The notes under the pieces were generated by a model. The model was not told where the DNA came from, searched no databases, and worked only from the letters and a program-made list of their open reading frames with translations. 64,000 nt of DNA, from positions 1 to 64,000 of the forward strand of contig NZ_JAPCWC010000004.1 of assembly GCF_026420865.1 (NCBI RefSeq). Reading direction: 5' to 3'. This document shows positions 27,900-36,136 of this stretch, one piece after another. The DNA comes from Novosphingobium clariflavum (lineage in GTDB: Bacteria > Pseudomonadota > Alphaproteobacteria > Sphingomonadales > Sphingomonadaceae). Numbering within the stretch: the stretch's first letter is position 1; each line of letters starts with the position of its first letter. A program made the translations under genes and the position numbers.

Positions 27900-28184
27900 G
27901 GCCGTAAACTCATAAACGGCACCATCGAGGTTTGAGGCAAAATGGCTCAGCGACAGGAGGGAAGGCGCTGGAATATTGTTATATTTCAAGACTTCCCGAC
28001 GTAGCGCTGGGCCATTTTGGTCAAGCGAAGCTCACCGCAAGGTAAACCCCGTAGGGGCGCCCAAATGGCTTCCATCTCGAACCGAAGCTGCCTTGGACGG
28101 GCAACCAGCCCGCCCGGCGGCAACTTCGGCCCGATCTGTTCGCCATTTGGACGCCTCGATGGTGCCGTTTATAAGTTTACGACC
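27900..28184. mobile_element. MITE-like element, copy 1 (285 bp)
   Basis: Terminal inverted repeats of about 32 bp (left GGCCGTAAACTCATAAACGG..., right the reverse complement of GGTCGTAAACTTATAAACGG...) are flanked by TA direct repeats at 27898-27899 and 28185-28186, within CTAG. Inside, two further inverted pairs (CAAAATGG/CCATTTTG and GCCCAAATGG/CCATTTGG) could fold each half into a hairpin. There is no transposase, so it is non-autonomous. TA duplication at CTAG suits mobilisation by an IS5-type (IS427-like) or IS630-type transposase; this is inference. It ends 14 bp before the kup start. Confidence 0.82.
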
Positions 28185-28198
28185 TAGGCTCCCGATCC

Positions 28199-30082
28199 AT
28201 GAGTGAAACGTCCGGGCATCACGCCCCCAATGAAAGCCTCGCGGCGCTGTCGATCGGCGCCATCGGCGTCGTCTTCGGCGATATCGGCACCTCGCCGCTC
28301 TACGCCCTGAAGGAGAGCTTCATCGGCCATCACCCGCTGGTGGTGGACCGGCTGCACATCTTCGGGGTGATCTCGCTGATGTTCTGGACGATGATGCTGA
28401 TCGTCACCGTCAAGTACGTCTTCATCATCCTCAGGGCCGACAACAACGGCGAAGGCGGCAGCCTTGCCCTGCTGGCGCTGATCGGGCGCAAGCTGGGCAA
28501 GAGCCGCTGGACGCCGCTGATCGCCATGCTGGGCGTGGTGGCCACCGCGCTGTTCTATGGCGACGCGATCATCACCCCTGCCGTCTCGGTGCTCTCCGCG
28601 GTCGAGGGGCTGACCGTGGTGAACGAGGAATTCGCCGAGTTCGTGCTGCCCATCGCGGTGGTCATCCTGATCGGGCTGTTCTCGATCCAGTCGCACGGCA
28701 CCGCGACGATGGGCAAGCTGTTCGGCCCGATCATGATCGTCTACTTCCTGGTGCTGGCCGGGCTTGGCCTGCACTCGATCGTCCAGGCCCCCGAAGTGAT
28801 CTCGGCGCTGAGCCCGCATCATGCGCTGGAATTCTTCCTGATCAATCCCAAGCTCGCGTTCCTGGCGCTGGGCTCGGTGGTGCTGGCCGTCACCGGGGCC
28901 GAGGCGCTCTATGCCGACATGGGGCATTTCGGGCGCAAGGCGATCTCGATCTCGTGGCTCTACGTGGCCTTCCCGTGCCTGCTGCTGAACTACCTCGGGC
29001 AGGCCTCGCTGGTGCTGCGCCATCCCGATGCGATCCAGAACCCGTTCTTCTTCATGGCGCCGGACTGGGCCCGCCTGCCGCTGGTCGCGCTGGCGACGCT
29101 GGCGACGATCATCGCCAGCCAGGCGGTGATCTCGGGCGCCTTCTCGGTCTCGCAGCAGGCGGTGCAACTGGGCTTCCTGCCGCGCCTCAAGATCCTCCAC
29201 ACGAGCGCCAAGGCGGCGGGGCAGATCTACGTGCCGCTGGTCAACTGGGGCCTGCTGATCATGGTCGTGCTGCTGGTGTTCGGCTTCCGCAGTTCGGGCA
29301 ACCTGGCCGCGGCCTACGGCATCGCCGTCACCGGCACGATGCTGATCACCGCCTGCATGCTCGGCGTGCTGACGTTCGCGGTGTGGAAGTGGCACCCGCT
29401 GGTGGCCGGCAGCGTCACCGCGGGCTTCCTGTTCATCGACGCGCTCTACTTCTTCTCGAACGTCACCAAGATCCCCGACGGCGGCTGGTTCCCGCTGCTG
29501 GTGGCCGCGGTGGTGTTCACCCTGCTGACGACCTGGGCGACCGGCCGCCAGCTGATGCGCGAGCGCCTGCAGGAAGATTCGATCCCCTTCGCCACCTTCA
29601 TCCGCTCGGTGGGAGAGCGGGTGCGGCGCGTGAGCGGCACCTCGGTGTTCCTCGCCTCCAACGTGGAGGGGGTGCCGCCGGGGCTGCTGCACAACCTCAA
29701 GCACAACCACATCCTGCACGATCGCGTGGTGATCCTCACCGTCTCGGGCCAGGGCGTGCCGCATGTCGCGCCGGAGAACCGCGCGCTGGTCGAGGATCTC
29801 GGCCAGGGCTTCTACCGCGTGACCTTGCGCTACGGCTTCATGGACGAGATCGACATCCCCGCCGCGCTGGCCGTGGAAGACCGGGCCGGCGGCCCGTTCA
29901 AGGCGATGGATACCAGCTACTTCCTCTCGCGCCAGACGCTGATCCCCTCCAGCCGCCCCGGCATGGCGCTGTGGCGCGAGAAGCTCTTCGCGCTCATGGT
30001 GCGCAATGCCGAAAGCGCGATGGAGTTCTTCAAGCTGCCCACCAACCGCGTGATCGAACTGGGCAGCCAGCTGGAGATCTGA
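28199..30082 (+). CDS. kup: Low-affinity potassium uptake protein Kup
   Basis: 627 residues, the normal Kup (TrkD/HAK/KUP) length. Family marks are LSIGAIGVVFGDIGTSPLYALKESF at the start, then about 12 membrane helices (including NNGEGGSLALLAL, YGDAIITPAVSVLSAVEGL, VTGAEALYADMGHFG and FFMAPDWARLPLVALATLATIIASQAVISGAFS) and a hydrophilic cytoplasmic C terminus from about residue 460. It imports potassium with protons. The ATG is 14 bp from the end of the MITE, and no clear ribosome-binding site is seen in the short remaining leader, so its expression signals may lie in the element. Confidence 0.95.
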   Translation: MSETSGHHAPNESLAALSIGAIGVVFGDIGTSPLYALKESFIGHHPLVVDRLHIFGVISLMFWTMMLIVTVKYVFIILRADNNGEGGSLALLALIGRKLGKSRWTPLIAMLGVVATALFYGDAIITPAVSVLSAVEGLTVVNEEFAEFVLPIAVVILIGLFSIQSHGTATMGKLFGPIMIVYFLVLAGLGLHSIVQAPEVISALSPHHALEFFLINPKLAFLALGSVVLAVTGAEALYADMGHFGRKAISISWLYVAFPCLLLNYLGQASLVLRHPDAIQNPFFFMAPDWARLPLVALATLATIIASQAVISGAFSVSQQAVQLGFLPRLKILHTSAKAAGQIYVPLVNWGLLIMVVLLVFGFRSSGNLAAAYGIAVTGTMLITACMLGVLTFAVWKWHPLVAGSVTAGFLFIDALYFFSNVTKIPDGGWFPLLVAAVVFTLLTTWATGRQLMRERLQEDSIPFATFIRSVGERVRRVSGTSVFLASNVEGVPPGLLHNLKHNHILHDRVVILTVSGQGVPHVAPENRALVEDLGQGFYRVTLRYGFMDEIDIPAALAVEDRAGGPFKAMDTSYFLSRQTLIPSSRPGMALWREKLFALMVRNAESAMEFFKLPTNRVIELGSQLEI

Positions 30083-30092
30083 GGCGGCCGGT

Positions 30093-31115
30093 TCAGTCCG
30101 GAACCGGCCCCGAGCCCGCGCCGGTTTCGCGAAGGACGGCAGCGATCCCGGCGCGGTCCTCGTCGGTGAGGACGAGGTTCGCCCCCGCCACCCAGCCATC
30201 GACCTGCGCCGGGCTGCGCGCACCGACGATGGCGCCGGTCACGCCGGGCACCGCCAGGACCCAGGCCACCGCGACCGCCGCTTGCGAGACGCCGTGGCGC
30301 TCGGCCACCGGCTTCATCGCCGCCGCCACGGCAAGGTTGCGCGTCAAAGCCTCGCCGGTGAAATCGCCATGGCGCGAGCGCCAGTCGTCCGCCGCGAGGG
30401 CCGCCACCCGCGCGGCCGAGAAGGCGCCGGACAAGAGGCCCGACTGCATCGGGCTATAGACGATCACCCCGGTATCGTGGGCAAGGCACCAGGGCAGCTC
30501 GCGGGCGATGGCCCCGCGTTTCAGGGCCGAAAGCGGCGGTTGCAGCGTATCGACATGGCCCAGGGCTTCCGCCGCTTCGAGCTGATCCGCATTGTGGTTG
30601 GACAGCCCCACCGCCCGCACTTTGCCCGCCGCCTGCAGATCGAGCAGCGCGCCCCAGTATTCCTCGAGCGCGGTGCCGTCCTCGGCCGGCCAGTGCATCT
30701 GCAGCAGGTCGATGCGCTCCACCCGCAGGCGGCGCAGCGAGGCCTCGCACTCCGCGATGATCGATTCCCGGCGGCCAACGCGCCGTTTCGACTGGCGGTC
30801 GGCCGGATCCCAGACCTGCCCGCACTTGGTGAAGACGTAAGGTCGCTCGGCCTGCGGCATCTCGGCGAGCGCCTTGGCGACCACATCCTCCGAATGACCG
30901 AGGCCGTAGATCGCCGCCGTGTCGATCCAGTTGACCCCGCGCGCCACCGCGTGGCGGATGGCGCGCACCGAATCGGCGTCGTCCTGCGTCCCCCAGCCGA
31001 CCGCCCAGTCCGCCCCGCCGATCGCCCAGGCGCCGAAGCCGACGCGGCTGATCTCCATGCCGGTGGTGCCCAGCGGGCGGGTCACGGGCGGCGTATCGGG
31101 CGCGGTCGCAGTCAT
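30093..31115 (-). CDS. Aldo/keto reductase
   Basis: 340 residues from the ATG at 31115, with AAGGATG upstream; the longer open frame lacks such a signal. An (alpha/beta)8 barrel with the AKR tetrad: Asp and Tyr in NWIDTAAIYGLGHSE, Lys in YVFTKCGQVWD and His in LLQMHWPAED. The late IVGARSPAQVDGW loop binds NADPH. It reduces carbonyls; the substrate is not evident. Its stop is 10 bp from that of convergent kup. It is divergent from the second TonB receptor gene, with 411 bp between. Confidence 0.9.
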   Translation of the reverse strand: MTATAPDTPPVTRPLGTTGMEISRVGFGAWAIGGADWAVGWGTQDDADSVRAIRHAVARGVNWIDTAAIYGLGHSEDVVAKALAEMPQAERPYVFTKCGQVWDPADRQSKRRVGRRESIIAECEASLRRLRVERIDLLQMHWPAEDGTALEEYWGALLDLQAAGKVRAVGLSNHNADQLEAAEALGHVDTLQPPLSALKRGAIARELPWCLAHDTGVIVYSPMQSGLLSGAFSAARVAALAADDWRSRHGDFTGEALTRNLAVAAAMKPVAERHGVSQAAVAVAWVLAVPGVTGAIVGARSPAQVDGWVAGANLVLTDEDRAGIAAVLRETGAGSGPVPD

Positions 31116-31526
31116 GGGCGCATCCTTGCGAGGGGAAACGGAGGGAGGGCGGATCGCCCCGGTTGTGCCCCCATGGCAGCTGCGGCGGCAGCGGTCTTGT
31201 CGCTGGCAGCGCCGATGGCTTGACGCGGAGCGCCCGAAACGCCCATCCGGCCCCGCCACGTCCGCGCACCCTACGGCCCATGCGCTGGCCTGCAAAAGAC
31301 CGGGCCACGACCGCGCCGGGTGGTTCTGCCGAAAAACGGCGGATTTGCGTGATCGCCGCATTGCGCTGCCCGACGGGGTGGGTAACAGCGGTCAACTACT
31401 TATTCGCAACTGCACAAGACCGGACTGTCATCGAACCGCCAAGTTCCCCTTCAAGCGGCCAACCCAGCAACAAGCATGAGCCGCAACACCCGGGAATCGA
31501 TCTTACGACCTGTTCGGGGAGCTGAC
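31116..31526. other. 411-bp divergent promoter region
   Basis: Lies between the starts of the aldo/keto reductase (minus) and the TonB receptor (plus). No supported reading frame. It should hold both promoters. The part nearest the receptor has an A/T-richer patch (31390-31440) that could be its promoter. I saw no convincing palindromic operator. Confidence 0.5.
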
Positions 31527-33923
31527 ATGAGAACCAAGTCCACTTTCGCCTATGCCCTGGCCACGGGCATATCGCTGCTTGCCTTCACTTGCGCCACCGC
31601 GCACGCCGCCGAGGCCGAACCCGCAGCGGCCCCCGCAGCGGCCCCCTCAGCGGCTGACGGCCAGTCCGGCCTCACCGACATCGTGGTGACGGCGGAGCGC
31701 CGCGACGTCAGCCTCCAGCAGGCCCCGCTTTCGGTCAGCGCGATCACCAACGACACGCTGAAGGCCGGCAACATCACCGACATCACCGGGCTCAACGGCA
31801 CCGTCCCGGGCCTTGTCATCGCCAAGAGCGGCGGCGGCGAGCGGGTCATCTCGATCCGCGGCATCGGTTCGGAAACGCCGGAGAACACCAATACCCAGCC
31901 GGGCGTCTCCTACCACATCGACGGCGTCTACATCTTCAACTCGATCGCCGCGAGCGCCGCCTTCATCGACGTCGCGCAAGTCGAGGTGCTGCGCGGACCG
32001 CAGGGCACGCTGTTCGGGCAGGGATCGACCGGCGGCACCATCAACGTCGTCTCGATCGAGCCCAGCACCGATGCGCTCAAGGGCAATGTCAGCGCCGGCA
32101 TCGGCAACTACAACTACATGGAAGGCTCCGGCGCGCTCAACGTGCCGGTGACCGACACCCTCGCGGTGCGCGGCGCCTTCCAGTACACCAAGCATGACGG
32201 CTACGCCCACGCCACCGCCGTGACCGGCGTCAAGAGCTACGATCTCGACGATCAGGACGAGACCGGCTGGCGGCTCGGCGCCAAGTGGCAGCCGCTGTCG
32301 AACCTCTCGGTCACGCTGAACACGATCCAGTTCAATTCCAGCACCAATGGCCCGGCGCAGAAGAACATCCTCGACCCCAACCCCGATGCCCGCGAACTGA
32401 CGCAGGACTATCCGGGCCGTTCGAAGGTGAAGACCCAGCTCTATACCGGCGTGGTCAAGTGGGACACCGCGTTCGCCACGATCAAGTCGATCACCGGCTA
32501 CCAGAAGCTCCATTCGGAGCAGGCCTGGGATGCCGATGGCCTCGACGCCGCCACCTTCTTCGCCCAGACCTACAACCCGGTCAGCTACACCGGTGTCAGC
32601 TACGACCACGTGCCGCTCTGGCAGTCGGACACCAAGAGCTGGAGCCAGGAGCTCAACCTCACCTCGAACGGCAGCGGTCCGTTCCAGTGGGTGCTCGGCG
32701 GCGTCTACCTGCATTCGAAGAACAGCCAGTACATCAACGAGTACCGCGCCTCCGACCTCGACAACATCCTCAGCCCCGCGCTGCCCGAGGATACCGCCTG
32801 GAACGATCCGCTGGTCGGCAACCTGACCTATGCCGAACTCTCCTCGATCAAGCGCGAACTCTACGCCTTCTTCGCGCAGGGCACGTATGCGCTGACCGAC
32901 AGCCTGAAGCTGACCGCCGGCGTGCGCTACAACCACGACAAGTCCTCGGGCATGTACGATTCGATGTCGGGCGGCGCCTCCGACCAGACCTCGGGCGCCT
33001 ATCTCCAGCCCGGTTCGACCGGCTCGCGCAGCGACCATGCCTGGACCGGCAAGGTGGCGCTGGACTACCAGTTCACCCCCAGCAACATGCTCTACGCAAG
33101 CTGGACGCGCGGCTTCAAGCCGGGCGGCATCAACTCGGCCTCGGCATCGGGCGGCAGCTATTCGATCCTGCCCAGCTACAAGCAGGAAACCGTCGATTCC
33201 TTCGAGATCGGCTCGAAGAACCGCTTCCTGGGCGATACCCTGCAGCTCAACGCCTCGGCCTTCCTCTACAACTACAAGAACATGCAGTTCCTCGAGGAAG
33301 ACCCGATCCTCTACGGCGAGGGGATCAGCAACGCCCCCAAGGCGCGGGTCTACGGTCTCGAACTCGAAAGCAGCTACGCGCCCACCACGCATCTGCGCTT
33401 CGACGCCTCGCTGTCGTGGCTGGAGGGCGAGTTCACCTCGCACTATCTGGCGCTCGACCCGACCAACGCCACCAATGCCCAGAACGCGGCCGGTTATCCC
33501 GACTACCTGTTCTGGACCAACTTCTACGCCGCCGTGCTGGCCCGCGACGCGGCCCGCGAGGACATCAAGGGCAACCGCATTCCCAAGCTGCCGCGCTGGC
33601 AGGGCAACATCGCCGCCACCTGGAACGGCGAAGTCGGCCCGGGCAAGCTGACCGCCCGCGCCCAGCTGATCTATCGCGGCCAGTACCAGTACCGCCTGTT
33701 CAACGAAGGCGCGGTGGACACCACCCCCTCGTACACCCAGGTCAACACGATGCTGAAGTACGAACCGGAAGGCACCAGCACCGACATCACCCTGCGCGTG
33801 ATCAACCTGTTCGACAAGAACGGCATCAACTCGCGCTTCTCCGACCCCTATGGTTCGGCGCAGGTCATGGACACCTACATCCCGCCGCGTCAGGTGATCC
33901 TGTCCGTCGGGTACAAGTTCTAA
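31527..33923 (+). CDS. TonB-dependent receptor (no STN domain)
   Basis: 798 residues from the ATG at 31527, with GGGGAG upstream; an earlier ATG at 31476 is less likely because it would bury the signal peptide. Signal peptide MRTKSTFAYALATGISLLAFTCATAHA, TonB box DIVVTAERRDVSLQQAPLSVSA, plug with VSIRGIGSE-type motif and VEVLRGPQGTLFGQGSTGGTINV, and a barrel ending VILSVGYKF with the C-terminal Phe needed for barrel assembly. This sub-class is abundant in sphingomonads and mostly of unknown substrate. The catabolic genes starting 800 bp downstream may use what it imports, though a terminator and mobile elements lie between. Confidence 0.93.
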   Translation: MRTKSTFAYALATGISLLAFTCATAHAAEAEPAAAPAAAPSAADGQSGLTDIVVTAERRDVSLQQAPLSVSAITNDTLKAGNITDITGLNGTVPGLVIAKSGGGERVISIRGIGSETPENTNTQPGVSYHIDGVYIFNSIAASAAFIDVAQVEVLRGPQGTLFGQGSTGGTINVVSIEPSTDALKGNVSAGIGNYNYMEGSGALNVPVTDTLAVRGAFQYTKHDGYAHATAVTGVKSYDLDDQDETGWRLGAKWQPLSNLSVTLNTIQFNSSTNGPAQKNILDPNPDARELTQDYPGRSKVKTQLYTGVVKWDTAFATIKSITGYQKLHSEQAWDADGLDAATFFAQTYNPVSYTGVSYDHVPLWQSDTKSWSQELNLTSNGSGPFQWVLGGVYLHSKNSQYINEYRASDLDNILSPALPEDTAWNDPLVGNLTYAELSSIKRELYAFFAQGTYALTDSLKLTAGVRYNHDKSSGMYDSMSGGASDQTSGAYLQPGSTGSRSDHAWTGKVALDYQFTPSNMLYASWTRGFKPGGINSASASGGSYSILPSYKQETVDSFEIGSKNRFLGDTLQLNASAFLYNYKNMQFLEEDPILYGEGISNAPKARVYGLELESSYAPTTHLRFDASLSWLEGEFTSHYLALDPTNATNAQNAAGYPDYLFWTNFYAAVLARDAAREDIKGNRIPKLPRWQGNIAATWNGEVGPGKLTARAQLIYRGQYQYRLFNEGAVDTTPSYTQVNTMLKYEPEGTSTDITLRVINLFDKNGINSRFSDPYGSAQVMDTYIPPRQVILSVGYKF

Positions 33924-33970
33924 GAGCTTCGAGAGGGAGCCAATCGGGTCGCACCGTTGGTTTTAAGGGA

Positions 33971-33998
33971 ACGCGCCGGTCGCAAGACCGGCGCGTTT
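33971..33998 (+). terminator. Terminator of the TonB receptor gene
   Basis: An 11-bp stem (ACGCGCCGGTC paired with GACCGGCGCGT) with a GCAA loop and a short T run, 47 bp past the receptor stop. Confidence 0.75.
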
Positions 33999-34004
33999 CG
34001 CCGT

Positions 34005-34254
34005 CTAGGCGGCGCGGACAAATTCGCACGGCCGGCTTCGCCCCTTAACCAGACCTCTCCCTCCCGCTCAGGCTGAGCTTGTCGAAGCCTCCGGCGGCGA
34101 GGCGCTGCGGGCCAACTGGCTGATGGTCCGGCGTTGCGGGCGGGCTTCGACAGGCTCAGCCTGAGCGGAGCTGGGGTCAAAACCCGGCAAGGATACGTGT
34201 GCTTCCCCAAAATCAGACGATCAGGTCGGCGTGGAATTTGTCCACGCCGCCTAG
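34005..34254. mobile_element. Second small inverted-repeat element (about 250 bp)
   Basis: Starts CTAGGCGGCGCGGACAAATT and ends with its reverse complement with one mismatch, a 21-bp terminal repeat beginning in CTAG at both ends (34005-34025, 34234-34254). There is no coding sequence. It encloses a pair of REP-like repeats. Its right CTAG is also the left target of MITE copy 2, so one element sits directly against the other. Not recognised as a named element. Confidence 0.65.
34064..34168. repeat. Inverted pair of REP-like repeats
   Basis: 34064-34089 (CCGCTCAGGCTGAGCTTGTC...) and 34143-34168 (GGCTTCGACAGGCTCAGCCT...) are inverted copies of a 26-bp unit with one mismatch, 53 bp apart. Shorter pieces of the same unit (CTGAGCTTGTCG) recur at 44322-44344 and 52046-52063. 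Confidence 0.75.
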
Positions 34255-34517
34255 GTCGTAAACTCATACACGGCACCATCGAGGTTTGAGGCAAAATGGC
34301 TCAGCGACAGGAGGGAAGGCGATGGAATATGTCGATATTTCAAGACTTCCCGACGCAGCGCTGGGCCATTTTGGTCAAACCCCGAAGGGGCGCCCAAATG
34401 GCTTCCATCTCGAACCGAAGCTGCCTTGGACGGGCAACCAGCCCGCCCGGCGGAAACTTCGGCCCGATCTGTTCGCCATTTGGGCGCCTCGATGGTGCCG
34501 TTTATGAGTTTACGACC
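34254..34517. mobile_element. MITE-like element, copy 2 (264 bp)
   Basis: Same orientation and nearly the same sequence as the element at 27900-28184, with TA duplications at 34252-34253 and 34518-34519. It lacks about 20 bp present in copy 1 (after GGCCATTTTGGTCAA) and differs in the central ATATTGTTATAT/ATATGTCGATAT region. Small open frames inside it are by-products of the hairpin halves and are not annotated. Confidence 0.82.
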
Positions 34518-34519
34518 TA

Positions 34520-34537
34520 GGTCGTAAACTCATACAC
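34520..34537. repeat. Orphan left end of the MITE
   Basis: Directly after the right TA of copy 2, the sequence GGTCGTAAACTCATACAC repeats the first 18 bases of copy 2's left end, then diverges. It is the remnant of another insertion or of an imprecise deletion at the same CTAG site. Confidence 0.75.
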
Positions 34538-34720
34538 ACCAGGCGCGAGACCCTGTGCAAAAGCCGCCCTTCAAGCCCGCATAGCCCAACTCGCTTGCCT
34601 CCGCGCCGCGATCAACTATTGAGTCGCGCACCATCAAGAGTGTGCAGGTGCAGCATGTCAGCCTGCAAGGCACGATGGTCCGGCGATTCCGCGTGGACCG
34701 TGATGCCCGCAGGAGTTGCC

Positions 34721-36010
34721 ATGTCGTCCGGACTGTCCGAGCCCCGAAGCATAGCGCGCAGCGCCCTGGTCATGTTCGCGGCCTCGCTCGGCTTCTTCTT
34801 CGTGACCGCCACGACCTTCACCTCGCTCGGCTACGTGCTCTACACCATGGTGGCCGAACTCGGCTGGTCGAAGGCGGCGGCCGGTCTCAGCTTCTCGCTG
34901 CTGGGCCTTGCCTGCGGTCTCGCCAGCCCGCTGCCGCCGCTGCTGATGAAGGCGATCGGCACGCGGATGACGATCTTTTCGGGCTGTCTGGTTCTCGCCA
35001 CCGGCTTCTTGATCGCCTCGCAGATCCATCATCTGGAACTGTTCTTCGCGGCAACGACGCTGATGGGCGTGGGCTTCTCGCTCGTCGCCCCCTCGCCCGC
35101 CGTCTACCTGCTGGCGACGTGGTTCCCGCGCACCTCCTCGCGGATGATCGGCTTCTACTTCATGGCCGGCGCGGCGGGCGGCATTGCCGGACCGCTGATC
35201 GTCGGCACCATCGTCGGCCTGACCGGCAGCTGGCGCCTGCACTGGATGGTCATGGCCGCCAGCGCGCTGGTGCTGGGCGTGATCTCGCTCATCTGCATCC
35301 GCGACGCGGTGAAAGTGGAGAGCGTCGATCAGGTCAAGGGTGCGGGCCACGAAAGCGACGGCCCCGCCGCCAGCGTCTGGACCGTGAGGCAGGCGCTGAT
35401 GACGCCCAGCTTCGTGATCCTCGCGCTCGCCATGACCGTGGTGCAGACCGTGGTCACCACCACCCATTCGATCCTCGTCGCGCATATCGCCAATCTCGGC
35501 CAGGGCGCGGCGCCGGGCGCCATCGCGATGAGCCTGCTGGCCTTCGCGGGCACCGGCGCCAAGGGCGTGACCGGCAGCTTGTGCGAGCGGGTCGACCCGC
35601 GCCGCATCTTCATCGCCGGGCTGGCCGTGCAGGCACTGGCCATGGCGCTGCTGTGGACGGCCGGCCACGTGCTGGTCGCCACCGTCGCCGCCGCGCTGTT
35701 CGGGATGGGCTGGGGCATGGCCTGGCTCTCCGCGCATATCCTGCTGCTGCGCTACTTCGGCGCCGGGATTGCCGGGGACATGACCGCGATGGCCACCACC
35801 GTCACCACGCTCGCCGTATTCGGCCCGATCGGCGCCGGCCGGGTGGCCGACGTGACCGGCGGCTACGGCCCGGCGCTGCTCGTCGCTGCGCTGATGCTGG
35901 CGGGCGCGACGGCGATGTCGGTGCTGTTCCTGCGCGCGCCCGCCGCGCCGCCGGTCCGCGCCGGGGAACCGGAAGCGCTCGAAGGCGCAGAGCTGGTTCC
36001 CGCCGAATAG
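34721..36010 (+). CDS. MFS transporter of the catabolic island
   Basis: 429 residues from the ATG at 34721 (AGGAG upstream), with about 12 membrane helices. Typical MFS loops: PLLMKAIGTRMTIFSGC between helices 2 and 3, and ATWFPRTSSRMIGFYFMAGAAGGIAGPLI. The type resembles carriers of carboxylates or aromatic acids. Alone at the head of a run of oxygenase genes, 126 bp before the Rieske gene, it probably imports their substrate. Confidence 0.87.
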   Translation: MSSGLSEPRSIARSALVMFAASLGFFFVTATTFTSLGYVLYTMVAELGWSKAAAGLSFSLLGLACGLASPLPPLLMKAIGTRMTIFSGCLVLATGFLIASQIHHLELFFAATTLMGVGFSLVAPSPAVYLLATWFPRTSSRMIGFYFMAGAAGGIAGPLIVGTIVGLTGSWRLHWMVMAASALVLGVISLICIRDAVKVESVDQVKGAGHESDGPAASVWTVRQALMTPSFVILALAMTVVQTVVTTTHSILVAHIANLGQGAAPGAIAMSLLAFAGTGAKGVTGSLCERVDPRRIFIAGLAVQALAMALLWTAGHVLVATVAAALFGMGWGMAWLSAHILLLRYFGAGIAGDMTAMATTVTTLAVFGPIGAGRVADVTGGYGPALLVAALMLAGATAMSVLFLRAPAAPPVRAGEPEALEGAELVPAE

Positions 36011-36136
36011 AAAGAGTTCGTTCGCCCAGCGCCAAGAGCCGGCCGCCAAGGCTCGCTAGGGTCCTCCTGTAACGAGGGATTGCCGCAAGGCGATCCGCAG
36101 TTTGCCCGGCTACGGGCACGACACGGGAAGCCAGCA

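Noticed and set aside
27976..28206. Open frames within the two MITE copies (also 34286-34520)
   Set aside because: They differ in frame between the copies, follow the hairpin halves, and have no transposase or other domain signs.
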